A stretch of DNA of 64,000 nucleotides, from the NCBI RefSeq assembly GCF_001659605.2, contig NC_035168.2, forward strand, positions 8,550,058 through 8,614,057. The letters are read 5' to 3'. The notes under the pieces are model-generated. The model saw only the letters and a list, made by a program, of their open reading frames with translations, was not told the DNA's origin and searched no databases. This stretch comes from Manihot esculenta (Eukaryota > Streptophyta > Magnoliopsida > Malpighiales > Euphorbiaceae). The first letter of the stretch is position 1. The number at the start of each line of letters is the position of its first letter. Positions 12,512 to 23,994 of this stretch are shown here, piece by piece. A program made the position numbers and the translations under genes.

Positions 12512-13195
12512 CTATCTATCTGTAATTGCCTTGACCCGTTCCAAGTACACGAACGGATCATTACCGGTTTCAAACTGGGGAGCACCCAGCTTCATATAGT
12601 CTGTCATCTTAACTTTGCTCCCACTGGCTGAGCTAGGTCTAGGTGGCTGAACAACTGGGGCTGCTGGTTCTGCAGGTGGTGGAGATGGTGCAACATTTTC
12701 TGAGGTAGGATTTGCTGGATTTGGATAGTAGGGTGGAGGTGGATACATTGGGTACTGAGAGTATGGTGGGTAGTATGGTGGGTATGGCATCTGTGTGAGA
12801 TAAGGGGTGAAACTAGGGTAATCCGATGTACCTTCCATCGAATACCCGGGATGTTGTGAGAAATGTGGGTAGTGAGGTGGCTGTACAAATTCCGAGGCCT
12901 GAGTGCCTCCTTGGGACTCTCCCATTCCTTCTTCTGCCATATTGACTCCCAAACTGCCATCCCTCCTCTGCTCTACGTCCATTTCATCCCCCATATCCTC
13001 TGACGCTCCTCCCTGAACTGTCCCTCTGACTGATCTGCTCCTACCCAGATCCAGAGACCTTCTAGGGTCTCTTGCTACTCTGTCCCTGTTGGACCTGCTA
13101 AACATTGCCCTAGGCAATGCTGGAGGACGGGCGCTCATGCCCTCATCCTCAGGTGGTACTCCAGTCAATCTTGCTGATCGACGAGTTCCTCTCAT
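12512..13195 (-). pseudogene. Gag N-terminal part, chromovirus A, cut off by a frameshift
   Basis: Starts at the conserved [13 protein letters not shown] also used in copy B. It continues with an Arg/Ser-rich segment, an acidic segment and a Pro/Tyr-rich region (many YPP motifs), and enters the Gag core (KMTDYMKLGAPQF...). It ends at a TAG just after ...KAITDR. Comparison with copy B, where the frame is continuous, shows one missing base here, so Gag and everything after it are out of frame. The frame upstream of the ATG stays open without a methionine, so ATG 13195 is chosen. Gag would normally form the particle and bind the RNA. Confidence 0.88.
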
Positions 13196-13228
13196 CCTGT
13201 TTTCTGAAAAACAGTACACATCAAGCAA

Positions 13229-13452
13229 GCATTAGCATCATATGGTTCATGTGGGCACACATGAACCCTCATCACATACATCACATATCATAGCATATCA
13301 TTAATGCACATGCATAAAGTCATGGCATTTCACATCATCATGCAAGACAGGACTCCACATCCTATCCTAGTGGACATGATCTTTTCCTACTGTGCTTGAC
13401 CTTCTATAACCTCTATGAGCCCGACACTCTAGGTCCGACCATATGAACCTAG
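13229..13452 (-). other. 5' untranslated leader of chromovirus A
   Basis: Non-coding stretch between the primer binding site and gag, matching the leader of copy B at 54109-54339. A CTGTTTTTCAG-AAAAC sequence just before the gag ATG looks like a splice acceptor and is kept in both copies. Confidence 0.6.
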
Positions 13453-13465
13453 GGCTCTGATACCA
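13453..13465 (-). promoter_or_regulatory. Primer binding site, chromovirus A
   Basis: On the minus strand TGGTATCAGAGCC follows the 5' LTR after 3 bases. It is complementary to the 3' end of initiator methionine tRNA, the standard primer for this group. Confidence 0.92.
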
Positions 13466-13468
13466 TTC

Positions 13469-15682
13469 TGTAACGACCCGAAAATCGGACCGCTACCGGC
13501 GCTAGGATCCGGGTCGACTTAAGGCCGCCGGGACCCGTAGCAAGCCTAACATAATACCTGTAAACCTGTGTAATCCCATACATGATCAACAATGAGCATA
13601 AAAATTAAAACTTTCCTTTGCATACTCATCAACCAAACTCAACCTGTGCATAAACATTAATATAACATTGATCCCTCTGTGGGATCTCATCTGTGCCCTC
13701 AAGGGGTAACATACCCTGTGTTGAGCTGGTTTACATAAACATCATCAAAGTCTCTAAGATCATGTATAAAGAGGGATACAACAATCTATGGTCAAGCACA
13801 TACTAACATCCATAAAACTCATTACAATTTTGATCATGTCCATTTCTATCTGTTACATAAGCATGACTCCTTCACTCTATCCGAACTCCCGCACTATATC
13901 CTGTACCTGTAAGCCTGGGGGGAAAAGGGAGAGGGGTGAGCTAAAAGCCCAGTGAGTAGAGCTAGTAAAAACACATTAACACTATGCTCAAATGGAATGC
14001 ATCATAACACAGACAATTCACATAAGAGTTGGGTGAACTTGTCACCAAATAGTCCAAGTTAACTCTGTGCCAGGCCGTAGCATGGGGTCCTGGTCTTCCT
14101 GTCATACATACATTACTTACCATTTTCCCAGGGCCTCCTCTGGGCTCCTGGTCTTCGAGTCCCATATCTGTACCTTACTCTGTGCCAGGCCTGTAGACTG
14201 GGGCCTGGACTTGCATACTCTGTGCCAGGCCGTAGCATGGGGTCCTGGTCTTCCTGTCTTGGACTAAATGGGTCATCCAACATTCACCCACATCAACAAC
14301 AATTTATGCAATGCGGCATATTCGTGAAAACTAATGCAATCATCCTACTGCATAATCATGATGCATGAAACATGATAAAGCATTTTATTTAAAAGATTCA
14401 GTTTAGTTCCACTCACCTCTGGCTGACTCTGACAACACCGAAGCAGCTGAACTCACTGCTGGGGTCCTCGGTTCCTCGGGTCCGAACCTACACAGGTGGA
14501 CTCAAATGAGGGACCAAACATACCTGAACATAACTCTAAAACATTCCCCAAAAACCCCCTAAAACGTCATGAAAACATCACAGAAAACATGCATGAAATG
14601 GCTGAACAGGGCACTTTCGGCGGCACCTTCGGCGGCCGAAAGTCCTGGACAGAGACGAAACTCAGGTAGGTTCGGCGGCACCTTCGGCGGCCGAAAGTGC
14701 CAGACAGAGACGAAAGTCTCTTTTCGGGGGCAACTTCGGCAGCCGAAAGGCTTGCCTCCCCAGCCATGTTCGGCGGCCGAAAGTACCTTCGGCTGCCGAA
14801 CCTGGTTTCTGCCAAAGGGCAGAAACTTGGCTCCCTTTGCACATCTCGCCTCCAAACCTTCCAATCATGCATATTTTTCAACCAAAGCATGCATACAAGT
14901 TCCTAGGGGCCTCAAACATGCACATACCCCATCTACAACACTTCAAACATACTCAAACAACACACATTGTTCAAAACATCAATATATATATCCATAACTC
15001 AACATATACCCTAGCATGCATTTCTACCCTTAGATCTTGCATAAAACTCATTTAGAACACATAAGGAGCTTAAGATCGGCTCTTACCTCTTGAAGATCGA
15101 GAGGAAGACGACCTAAACTTGGAGATCCACGGAAATGAGCTCCTGAGTTCCCAAAGCTCCAAAACTTGTTTCAAAAGCTTAAATCTTCAAAACCAAGTGA
15201 AAACAAGTGAGAATATTGAAAGATTTAGAGGAAGAACATTGAAAATGGGTGAGGGACGGCGAGAAGCTCACCTTGGCCGAAAATGGGGAAAAAGCTCGCC
15301 CGTTTTCGGCTAAGGGACCCTTTTATAGTGGCTGGCCAGACCACGTTCGGGGGCCGAATGTGCCTCCGCATGCATGCCATGTTCGGCGGCCGAACTTCAC
15401 TTTCGGCGGCCGAACCTGAACTTCCCTCACTCATGCTTTCGGGGCCTAACGTGCCTCCAAAACGCATGCATGTTCGGCGGCCGAACTTGACTTTCGGCGG
15501 CCGAACCTGGGTTTTCCTCCAAGGACTTTTCATGTAAAAACTCATTTAATTTCATACTTAAAATCATAAAACACCTTAAAACATTTTTATAAAACATGAT
15601 TCTACCCTTCTAGAGGTCTCCGACATCCGAGATTCCACCGGACGGTAGGAATTCCGATACCGGAGTCTAGCCGGGTATTACA
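13469..15682 (-). repeat. 5' LTR of chromovirus A
   Basis: 2214 bp, same length as the partner at 5888-8101. By direct comparison I see five substitutions (near 6271/13852, 6492/14073, 6914/14495, 7180/14761 and 7596/15177) and no indel. TG...CA ends are intact and the TATA-like box is at 15319-15327 (complement). Confidence 0.95.
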
Positions 15683-16672
15683 CATCGGTAGGCTAGTGAG
15701 CCTGGACTCTAGCCCATATATCAGCAAAGTCATCATCGGTAGCATACAAATCCTTCAGAAATCTAAAACCTACAACCTCCTAATTAACTATAATAAATAG
15801 AGCAGCCCTCCTACTCAAAGCATCCGCCACCTTATTACTATGGCTAGCCTTATGATTTATGACATAATGAAAGGCTCCAAAATAAGCTGCCCATCGAGCA
15901 TGCATCTTATTCACATGTTTTTTAGTTTTAATGTGGATCAAAGATTGATGATCTGTATGAATAATAAACTCTCGCGCCATCAGTTATTGCTCTCAAGTTT
16001 TAAAAGTCCGGAATACTGCATGTAGCTCATGCTCATAAGTAGACCACTTCTTCCTAACTTCATTCAATTTCTCACTAAAAAAGACAATATACCTTTTAGA
16101 TTGTGACAACACTCCACCAATACCAACTCCACAAACATCACATTCAACCTCAAATAGTTTATCAAAATCGGGTAGAGCAAGAATAGGGGGCAGAAATAAG
16201 CTTATCTTTAATCTCTTCAAAGCTCTTGTTGGCAGCATCAGTCTAAACAAATTTATGCACTCTCTCTTTCTTCAAACAATCTGTGATAGGGGCAATGATA
16301 TTGCTAAAATTTATGATAAACCACTGATAAAAAGTAGTAAGGCTATGAAAGCTGCGAACTTCAGAAATAGTTTTGGGGATGGGCCAATTCTGTATTGCTT
16401 CTACCTTCTTCTCATCAACATGTATCCCTTCTGTACTTACAATGAATCCTAGGAACAAAACGCGCTCCATCATATAAATGCACTTTTTAAGATTAATAAC
16501 TAGCTCGATGCTGTAAATGTTCTTTTTCGCTGTGACAAAATCAAGATGTCATCAAAATAAACAACCACAAATTTGCATAAAAAAGAACGCAAAATCTAGT
16601 TTATAAGTCGCATAAAGGTGCTAGGTACATTCGTCAAACCAAAGGGCATAATCAGCTAACTATACATGCCTT
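15683..16672 (-). pseudogene. Old Ty3/gypsy relic, RT and RNase H part
   Basis: Right half of the split gypsy element; it opens with the second copy of CATCG. Minus-strand pieces: RT end with MPFGLTN at about 16640, then 16473-16243 ([20 protein letters not shown], a thumb/connection segment), 16250-15993 with RNase H start ([18 protein letters not shown]), and 15980-15780 with FIIHTDHQSL and VADALSRRAA. Frame changes and stops separate the pieces. Order and strand agree with the integrase pieces at 4738-5880, so the two halves were one element. Confidence 0.88.
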
Positions 16673-17035
16673 CCTTAGGCTCATCCGTTGAAGCTGAATA
16701 TATAAGTATGACCTCCACCGTCTGTGAGTTACAATGGCTTAGCTATATCCTATGCACATTCTCTCTCCACCTTTGCACACCAATATCACTACACTGTGAT
16801 AATAAGACAACCCTACACATATCAGCAAATCCGGTCTTTTATGAATAAAAGAAACACCTAGATATAAACTGTCATCTTGTTCGTGATCAAACCAGCAAAG
16901 GCTTCATCCAACCACTCCACTTACCTTCTTATTTTCATTTGGCAGATATCTTCACTAAGTGCCTCGGATCTCCTCTATTCTCTACCTCCAAACTGGTCAT
17001 GATTTCAATATCCTATTCTCAGCTTGAGGAGGGGA
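16666..17035 (+). pseudogene. Ty1/copia RNase H fragment
   Basis: Reads SSVEAEYISMTSTVCELQWL then HCDNKTTLHISANPVFYE, the end of a copia RNase H (CDN and ANPVFH motifs). After a stop come recognisable pieces of the rest (CHLVRDQ, then LADIFTKCLG), and then a purine-rich AGCTTGAGGAGGGGA, a good polypurine tract. Only the last part of the element is here, joined at 16665 directly to the gypsy relic of opposite orientation, so the junction is a truncation or recombination point. Confidence 0.8.
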
Positions 17036-17400
17036 TGAAAGAATAATAGCTAGTAAATAAAATGCAGTGCACAAGTATGAGATTAATGAAACGGTGCATA
17101 CAAGAAAGTGCACAGAGACGACTTCCCCGAGACTATGCCGAACTGAAAAATACTAAGTTGATACCGAACTAGAAAACACCAAACTGATGCTGAACTGAAA
17201 AGTCATACCTTTCACATGTAGGAAATTTAAGAGAAAAAATGAGTAGTTAGTTATAAAAGTAGTTAGCATTCTATTGAGAAGAACCTTTAGATCATTCTAG
17301 AAGTTTTCGCTCTTGTATATATAAGTTAACACAGAGCAAGCGATATACATGAGTTTTTTCCTCTCTTCTATTTTTCGTTATCATTGTTATTTTATGTACG
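17036..17400 (+). repeat. Partial copia LTR
   Basis: Starts TGAAAGAATAATAGC right after the polypurine tract. A TATATATAAG motif lies near 17315, as expected for an LTR promoter. The 3' border is not defined; I see no clean CA end or target duplication. Confidence 0.55.
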
Positions 17401-17989
17401 TGGTCTGTTATTTAAATGTCTTCTTCCTCAATAGTTGGAGGAATTATCGAAACGGTAGTAATAAAGACACTGGTCGGAGTTGACATATTAGTAGTAGTGG
17501 TCATCGATTTTAAAGGGTTTATAGTAGGGCTATTTAGGTTTGATGAGATGTTAGGTTGGAAGCGTTTGTGTTACTTTCTCTCCATTGGAACTTTACAATA
17601 TTAGTTGAAAGTTTTTCTTTACTCATTATCAAGAAATGGGATGAGAAAACTAAAGCAAAAAGGTTATAGAAATGAACGTTTACCTCAAATGGTATATGAA
17701 GGAAGCCTTGAGAATATATAGAACCTTTGATTTCTATCAAGAAAAGCTCGAAGAAAAAGAAGAAGATGGAGAAGAAGCGAATAGTTTTACTTTTAAGGGA
17801 ACTCAAAGGGTATCTTATTAATTATTATTTAATATTGATAATCTCAAGATTGAATCGGCAATTTGAAATGCCAATGGTTATAATGAGTATATTGTGCCGC
17901 AAAGACATTCAAAAGGAGAGTACATGAAAAACCATTTGATAAAGATTAGCCATGTGTGACACGAACCTAAAGATTCAAGATTCAGTGAG
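17401..17989. other. Unassigned spacer
   Basis: Short open stretches on both strands (for example 17416-17604 plus) have no recognisable motif. They may continue the copia element, but I cannot support a gene. Confidence 0.4.
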
Positions 17990-18400
17990 GGGACATCTGA
18001 TAGACTAAGGATTCAGAATTATGTTATACTTGGAGCAAGTGCATACCCTATCGGACATCTTTATGAATCAGAGTGGACATCTACATGTTGCACTCAATAG
18101 CAATACTCAACACTCGACATTTGATCATTTCACTATCTGATAATTAACTAGTTATTATTGATTAGTCAGCTTTACATTTATGGTAATATCCATAATACTC
18201 TACCGCTTTCAGATTTGTAGCAATAATCACCTCTGTATCCTATATAAATAGGAAAGATGCAAATATTAGTTATACATCTCTACAACACTAATCAAACTCT
18301 CCATATTCTATTGTTTTTATATATATTAAACTCTTTACTAACTTAAGTATCGGAGTAATTGTTATTAAACGCCATCCTCCTGAGGGGTGAGTATTCAGTT
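17990..18400 (+). repeat. LTR-like remnant (Tat/Athila-like type)
   Basis: Contains TATATAAATAGG at about 18241 followed about 100 bp later by TAACTTAAGTATCGGAGT (18339-18356). The same order, TATA then TAACTTGAGCATCGGAGT, occurs in the LTR at 62627-62735. Borders are not visible. Confidence 0.5.
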
Positions 18401-18830
18401 GACTAAGTTCAAAATCGAACCATGCCAAATAAACTAAAAAGTAAAATTTAAGTATTTGTGAAACTGAACTGAACTAATCTTGGAGAGAAACCAATTTAAA
18501 TTGAACTAATATGATTCAGTTCAATTCGGTTCGATTTTATCAGCTTGACTTTTTTATGAATTTTTTTTTATTTTTTAATCATTATTTTAAATATTATATA
18601 GTTCAATTGAAGCATTTTAACTTTAGTTAGGGTTTGATATTTCTATATTATCAAAATAATATGATATTATAACTAATCGGTTTGATATAATTTTAGCAAT
18701 TTTTTTCTAATTAAAATTAAATCGAATCAAAATAATTAAATTTTTTAAAAATTAAAATCGAATCAAATTTTTAAAAATTAATTTTATTCGATCAATTATT
18801 TCAGTTTGAATACTCTTCGACTTATTTCTC
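18400..18830. repeat. AT-rich dispersed repeat, copy 1 (GGTTCGATTT/AATCGAACC ends)
   Basis: Rich in TTCGGTTCGATTTTATC on one side and AAATCGAATCAAATTTT on the other, so the arms are partly inverted. A similar segment with the same internal order (TTTATATTATTAAAAATAATA, then a GGTTCGATT motif) is at 23995-24360. Probably a non-autonomous element; superfamily unknown. Confidence 0.5.
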
Positions 18831-19799
18831 TATATGCAAATTAGTCACTCATTATCACGCAATTCCTAATAAACTACATCATTATCATATCAAAACTTGT
18901 CAAAATAGAGAATTAATTCGGTAAAGATATGATTGAACTAAAAATTAAGCACTAATTTAAATACAGCATAATACGTAATATTGTTGGATAAAATTATATT
19001 TATTCATTAATATTTTTTTTAATTCAATAATAGTGTAGTTATTTAAAAAAAAAACTATTAGATTTTGAATGTATGCATATGTGTACACATATATATCTTT
19101 ATCACTTCCTTTCAACTTTTTTACTTTTGAGTACGCCATATAAGCTGGCTAAGGTAGAAATTGCGTGACGAAATTAGCTAAGAATCTATTGATTTCTTTT
19201 CTTTTCTTTTTTTTTTTTTTGAAAGCTTCTAAGATATTGTCCACGATTTAAATTTTGAAGTTAAATATCTTGAGGAATATGCGGAAATATGTCCAAATTA
19301 GAAACACAATCATATTCATGGTAAAGAAATCTCAAACATGGCATTGTTGTCGTTCAAACCATTAAAGTTATTGCCTTTCTTGCAATCATTTTTAAAAAGA
19401 AAATCCAATCATGCAAAGTTCGGCAAAAGAAAATAAAAATAATTTTACCGAATTAATTTTTTAAAAGATAAAATGCTTCTCACAAGTATTTGCTAGAGAA
19501 TCGAATCTTTAATTTCATTTAAAGAAAAATATTGAACCACTCAATCTAATAATAATTAATTTTATTTTTTTTAGTTGATCATATTATAATTATCTCGGTT
19601 TGTTAGCTATTTATCTTCCCTTTAGTATATAATTATGCTATATATTAATTTCTATAGCCTCGAGTCCTAATAAAAAAAAAGATAATATATTTTAGGGTAA
19701 ATTATTATTATTAAGTTAATATATTTTATCAAAATCAATTATTTAGCTCATATATATTTTAAGTTCTGATAAATCTTTTCCTCCTCCTAGTCCATAATA
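18831..19799. other. AT-rich spacer, nothing recognised
   Basis: Poly-T runs (near 19207) and low-complexity sequence; no open frame of interest on either strand. Confidence 0.5.
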
Positions 19800-20350
19800 G
19801 ATCTGACTTTCTTCTTGGTCCATCATATGGGTCCATCAAATGAGTCTCTCAATGTTCTACTTGATGGAAGGACCTACAAAATAAGGAAAAACGGTCAGGG
19901 GTCTACTAGGGATGCCCCGGTGGAGACCCTCCGACGTTCAAGTCAGATTTTATGGATTAGAGTAATATATTTGGGTAAGGGTTGCAGAGAAAAAATAATA
20001 ATGGAGTCCAGGAAGGAGAGGAAGAAGAAATGAGAGAGTCCTCCAGAAGAGAGAGCCCTTTTTTGAAAGGGAAGACCCCCAGTATATAGTGCTACTTGTC
20101 CATGTTAGTCAGGCCCGTACGTACGGACGTGTCAGACCCTTTCTTCACGCCAGGCGGCCATTTAATTCTCTCTGTCACGCATGCAAACAGGGTTGGTGAG
20201 TGAATGGGCCTGTGCTTGTATCTAATCCGAATTGTCCTGGGTTGCTGATCCCGGGCTTGTGAAATCGGGCCGTCTTTCGAGCGTATGGTCTGACGGGCTC
20301 TGGACTCGTGGCCTTCTTTTGGATTCGTCCTTATTCCTGAATTAGAAAAG
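19800..20350. repeat. GC-richer island, LTR-like remnant
   Basis: Composition differs sharply from the AT-rich surroundings. It contains GGTCAGGGGTCTACTAGGG, GGTGGAGACCCTCCGACG, a TATATAG motif near 20097, and a 12-bp palindrome CCGTACGTACGG at 20117. The layout resembles an LTR or non-autonomous retroelement piece, but no borders or coding remain. Confidence 0.35.
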
Positions 20351-20649
20351 CCAGGCGGTTATCAAGTTGAATTAAAAATAATTTTATATTTTATAAAATT
20401 AAACTCTTTGTATGTTTATTTAAAAAAAAGCTTAATCAATTTAGTTTAAAGTCTGTTGAATATAAAAAATCAAAATTTTATACTTTTCACCATTATATTT
20501 TTTTACTGTTAAATAACAAAGGTTATACTTTAAACTCTATAGTAATTATAACAAAAATTTTAAATTAATTTTGACTAAAATTAAATTATAATGCCTGTTA
20601 CATCCTCTAGATTATTTTTAATTTTTTAATAATTTACTTTATTAACTTA

Positions 20650-21252
20650 GGATCTATTTATTTCACATAAAATATTTTATAAGAAAATATTTTTTTATAT
20701 TTTTTGACATTTAAAATATTTAAAAAATTTAGTCAATAAAAAATATTTTTTCAAATAAAAGAAAATCATTTTAAGGAGAAAAAGTTATTTTTTACCCCTT
20801 TTAAATTTTTATCGAAACCTTTATATATAAATTTATTAATAAATTTTATTTTTTAAATTAAAATTAAGTAATAAAAAATAAATCATATCGTTAAAAAATA
20901 TTTTTTCAATACAAATTACTTTCTACAAATAAATAGAAATTTAGTTAATTATAAAGTGCTTTAATATATTTATGACTGAAATTATTTTAAAAATTATGTT
21001 TATCTGAAAAAATAATTTGTATTAGAAAATATTTTCCATAAAAAATATTTTTCATGAAAAATAACTTTTAACAGAATAACTTAGTACAAAATGACTTTAT
21101 TTTCTCAAAAAAATATGTCATTTTCTTTAAAATGACTTAATTTTTTTTTATAAAAAAAATATTTTTCATTAATTAAGTTATTCGAATATTCTAAACACCA
21201 AAAAATATAAAAAATATTTTCTTGAAAAATATTTTCCATGAAATAGATGGAG
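20650..21252. mobile_element. MITE-like foldback element, AT-rich
   Basis: The left end (ATCTATTTATTTCACATAAA) and the right end read in reverse complement (CCATCTATTTCATGGAAAAT) form imperfect terminal inverted repeats of about 45 bp. Internal sequence is built of AAAATATTTTTC-type motifs. Related copies lie at 4040-4270 and 45600-45890. No coding. The superfamily is not decided and no clean target duplication was found. Confidence 0.55.
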
Positions 21253-21659
21253 TATAATTTTATAAAATTTATAAATATGAATTAAAAATAAATGTGTAAT
21301 TTGGTTTTAAGTTTGATATGATTACAAGATGGTTTAGGTATATTTTTAATTTAGTTCTCTATAAAAGTTTGTTCTCTATAAAAATACTAAAACTGAACAG
21401 AAATCTTAATGGTAGTAATGTTTTTTTAATTCTAATATAATTTAATATATCTCTTCAACTCAATTCAAGACTCCAAACACCTTGATAACTCTAGCTATCA
21501 ATCAGGGATATCTTAGCAATATTCATGTCTCAAAGTGTTCTCTTGCAATTGAAACACTTGGTTTTCATAAAAAAGTGAAAAAGCATATATATGATACAAC
21601 ATTTTCTCTTCTTTTTTAAAATTTATTGGCAAGAAATCTAACAAAAAAAAAGTTTTATA

Positions 21660-22260
21660 AAGCCGAAACCTTTAGTTTTATTCATTGTTTATCCATCCTA
21701 TAATTTTTTCGTCATTATTGATGTACGTAACATCAATCCAAAGATCGCCATGGATTGTCACAACCACGTTGGGCAACGTGAGAAGAACCAGACACATAAA
21801 AAAGGCAGTCCATCCCAAAAATAAAAGATTTAGACATCACAAAATACACAGGTCATCACTAAAAGATTCGTCGTTTCCTCATCAAGACAAGACTTGATAC
21901 AGGATTGTAGTTGCCAAAAACAATCTATCATATCTCTATTACATTTGTAACCGCAGGATTTCTACTTATTAGCCAGTGATTCAGACAGTCACATTACCGC
22001 CGAATTATCAGAAAAATATCATATTCATCTCTATTTCTAGCAGTATAAAAAGAAAGAGTATCGCAGAAATAAAAGTATGTCATTTCTAATACTACTAAAA
22101 TTCTAAGTAATTTATTATATTATCTATTCTTCAATATATTGATTTAAGTTTCAAAATGAATGCCATGGATAGTCACCATCGTCTCACGTTTTCTCTCTTG
22201 TAGATTTCAGCCAGTTACAGTACCGTTCTATTCCAACCACATTATTAATTTAATTTTTGT
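21660..22260 (+). repeat. LTR-like remnant, same family as the outer element at 51.6/62.6 kb
   Basis: ACATTACCGCCGAATTATCA followed by a CAGTATAAAAAG promoter-like motif (near 22041) and later TTCAGCCAGTTACAGTACCG match, in order and spacing, the segments at 62568-62640 and 62785-62810. No coding follows, so this is a solo or truncated LTR. Confidence 0.5.
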
Positions 22261-23994
22261 AACATTAATTATATATAATTAAAGTATTCTCTTTTTTTTT
22301 TTTAAGAAAAAAAAGGTGGAGTCAAAAAGTGAGCAAAAGAGGGATCTTTCAAAGATCCTCTGCTGGTAGAATTTGAAAACATCGATCCTGAATTAAAGAA
22401 GAAAAATGTAAAACAAATGAAAGGTATGCCAAAGTTGCTCAAAAGGAACAGCTCCCGACTGCAATGGGGTACTCATCTTACCAAATATCTTTAATTAATT
22501 TGGTTAATCGTTCATTAAATTTTAGAAAATTACTAATATATAAATTCTTATCACGAAATTAAATGTCAGACTGAGAATTACTCAACCTAAATGTTTAAAC
22601 TAGAAACTCTAAAAATAATAATTACATAAAAAATTATAATATTTTTCAACAGAAAATTCTTACATCCATTGAATAAAATAAATTTATAAATAAGTGAAAC
22701 CTACTTATAGTTAAGTATAAATTTATAAATAGATTGGCAATTGGTTTTGTTTATAGTTTTTTTAAAAAGCAATACTTAAGCTACTTTCTTTAAAATTACC
22801 CTTTAATCAATTAACTTATTAATTTTTAAAGGCTTTTTTTATAAAAAAAAAAAATCTGACACTTAAATTAATTCATATTTATATTTTAAATTTTAAATTT
22901 TAAATAATAAAATTAATTTTTTTTATTTTTTATAATTATAATAGGAGAGATATTAAATTTAGAATACTTGATGATAAAGTACAGCATAATTCATAAAATT
23001 TTATATTAATAAAATATATAGTCATTTAAATTAAATTTTATATTAGAAAATAAATTTATTTTATATAATATTAAATATATTATATTAAATAAATATTTAT
23101 TATAAATAAATTTATATTATATAAAATATCACATATAAATATTATATATTAAAATATTTCATTATGTGTTTATATTTTATATTATAAATTAGTATTTCTA
23201 ATATATATAAAACTATATTTTATATTAATAATATTAAATAAAATAAAATATTATATATTTTAATCTATAAATTTTTTTAACATTTTAGATTTTCATTAAT
23301 TTGTATATAAAAGTGATAATGAACGATAAATAATGAAATTAATAAAAAATAATATTATTGAAATAAAAATATGTATTTTAAGAATTATTTTAATTAAATA
23401 AAATTTTAAATATTATATTATAATTTATCATTAATTTCTTTGAATTCAATATAATTTTTTAGTTATAATTATGAGAAATTAAAAAAAATTATTATCTTAA
23501 ATTTAAAATATAAATTAATGTAAAAATTTAAATTTTTTAATTATGTGTACTATTTTTAAAAGTCAACCACGTCATTATTTTGATAATTATAATAAACTTA
23601 ATAATATAGCTTTTTTTAAATTGTTATTTTAAAACACTTAAACCATTTAAAAGTTATTTTTATGTAGTTTTATCAAATAATTAATTGCTTACTTTTAAAT
23701 TGGTTTAAAAGTTTTATACCTATTAAGTTAAAAAGTAAGTAGTAAAACTTAAAAACCGTCTAAAAAATAATTTCTATATCTCATAAGAAAGTAATAAGAC
23801 TCCGACACCTATTCATCAAAGATCGAGTCTTTGACTAATAAACGGGTAGACATCTATTACGACAGTGCCCAACCCACAAGTATGCCTTCATTAACTTTAA
23901 CTTGTCAATTTTGTATTTAATAATACTCCATCAAATATGCAAACTGCACCAAATTTCATAAAAATTGTCATCTTCTTACGCTATGTAAACTAGG
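22261..23994. other. Very AT-rich spacer
   Basis: Almost entirely A/T with poly-A/T runs and TTATATTAAA-type motifs. No gene or clear element borders. Such sequence is typical of plant intergenic or matrix-attachment-like DNA, but that role is not shown here. Confidence 0.5.

Larger units (their letters stand above)
5888..15682 (-). mobile_element. Chromovirus (Tekay/Del-like Ty3/gypsy), copy A, near-complete
   Basis: A 9795-bp LTR retrotransposon read on the minus strand. It has two 2214-bp LTRs that differ at about five positions by eye, a tRNA-iMet-type primer binding site, a polypurine tract, gag, protease, reverse transcriptase, RNase H, integrase and a C-terminal chromodomain-like segment. 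The 5-bp duplication CATCG flanks it. It sits inside an older gypsy element. The only coding lesion I found is a one-base loss in gag near 12513. The near-identity of the LTRs indicates a recent insertion. A related copy lies at 51853-62545 in the opposite orientation. Confidence 0.95.

Noticed and set aside
17416..17604. Small plus-strand gene MSSSSIVGG...
   Set aside because: Val/Ile-rich with no motif; likely part of the copia remnant or chance.
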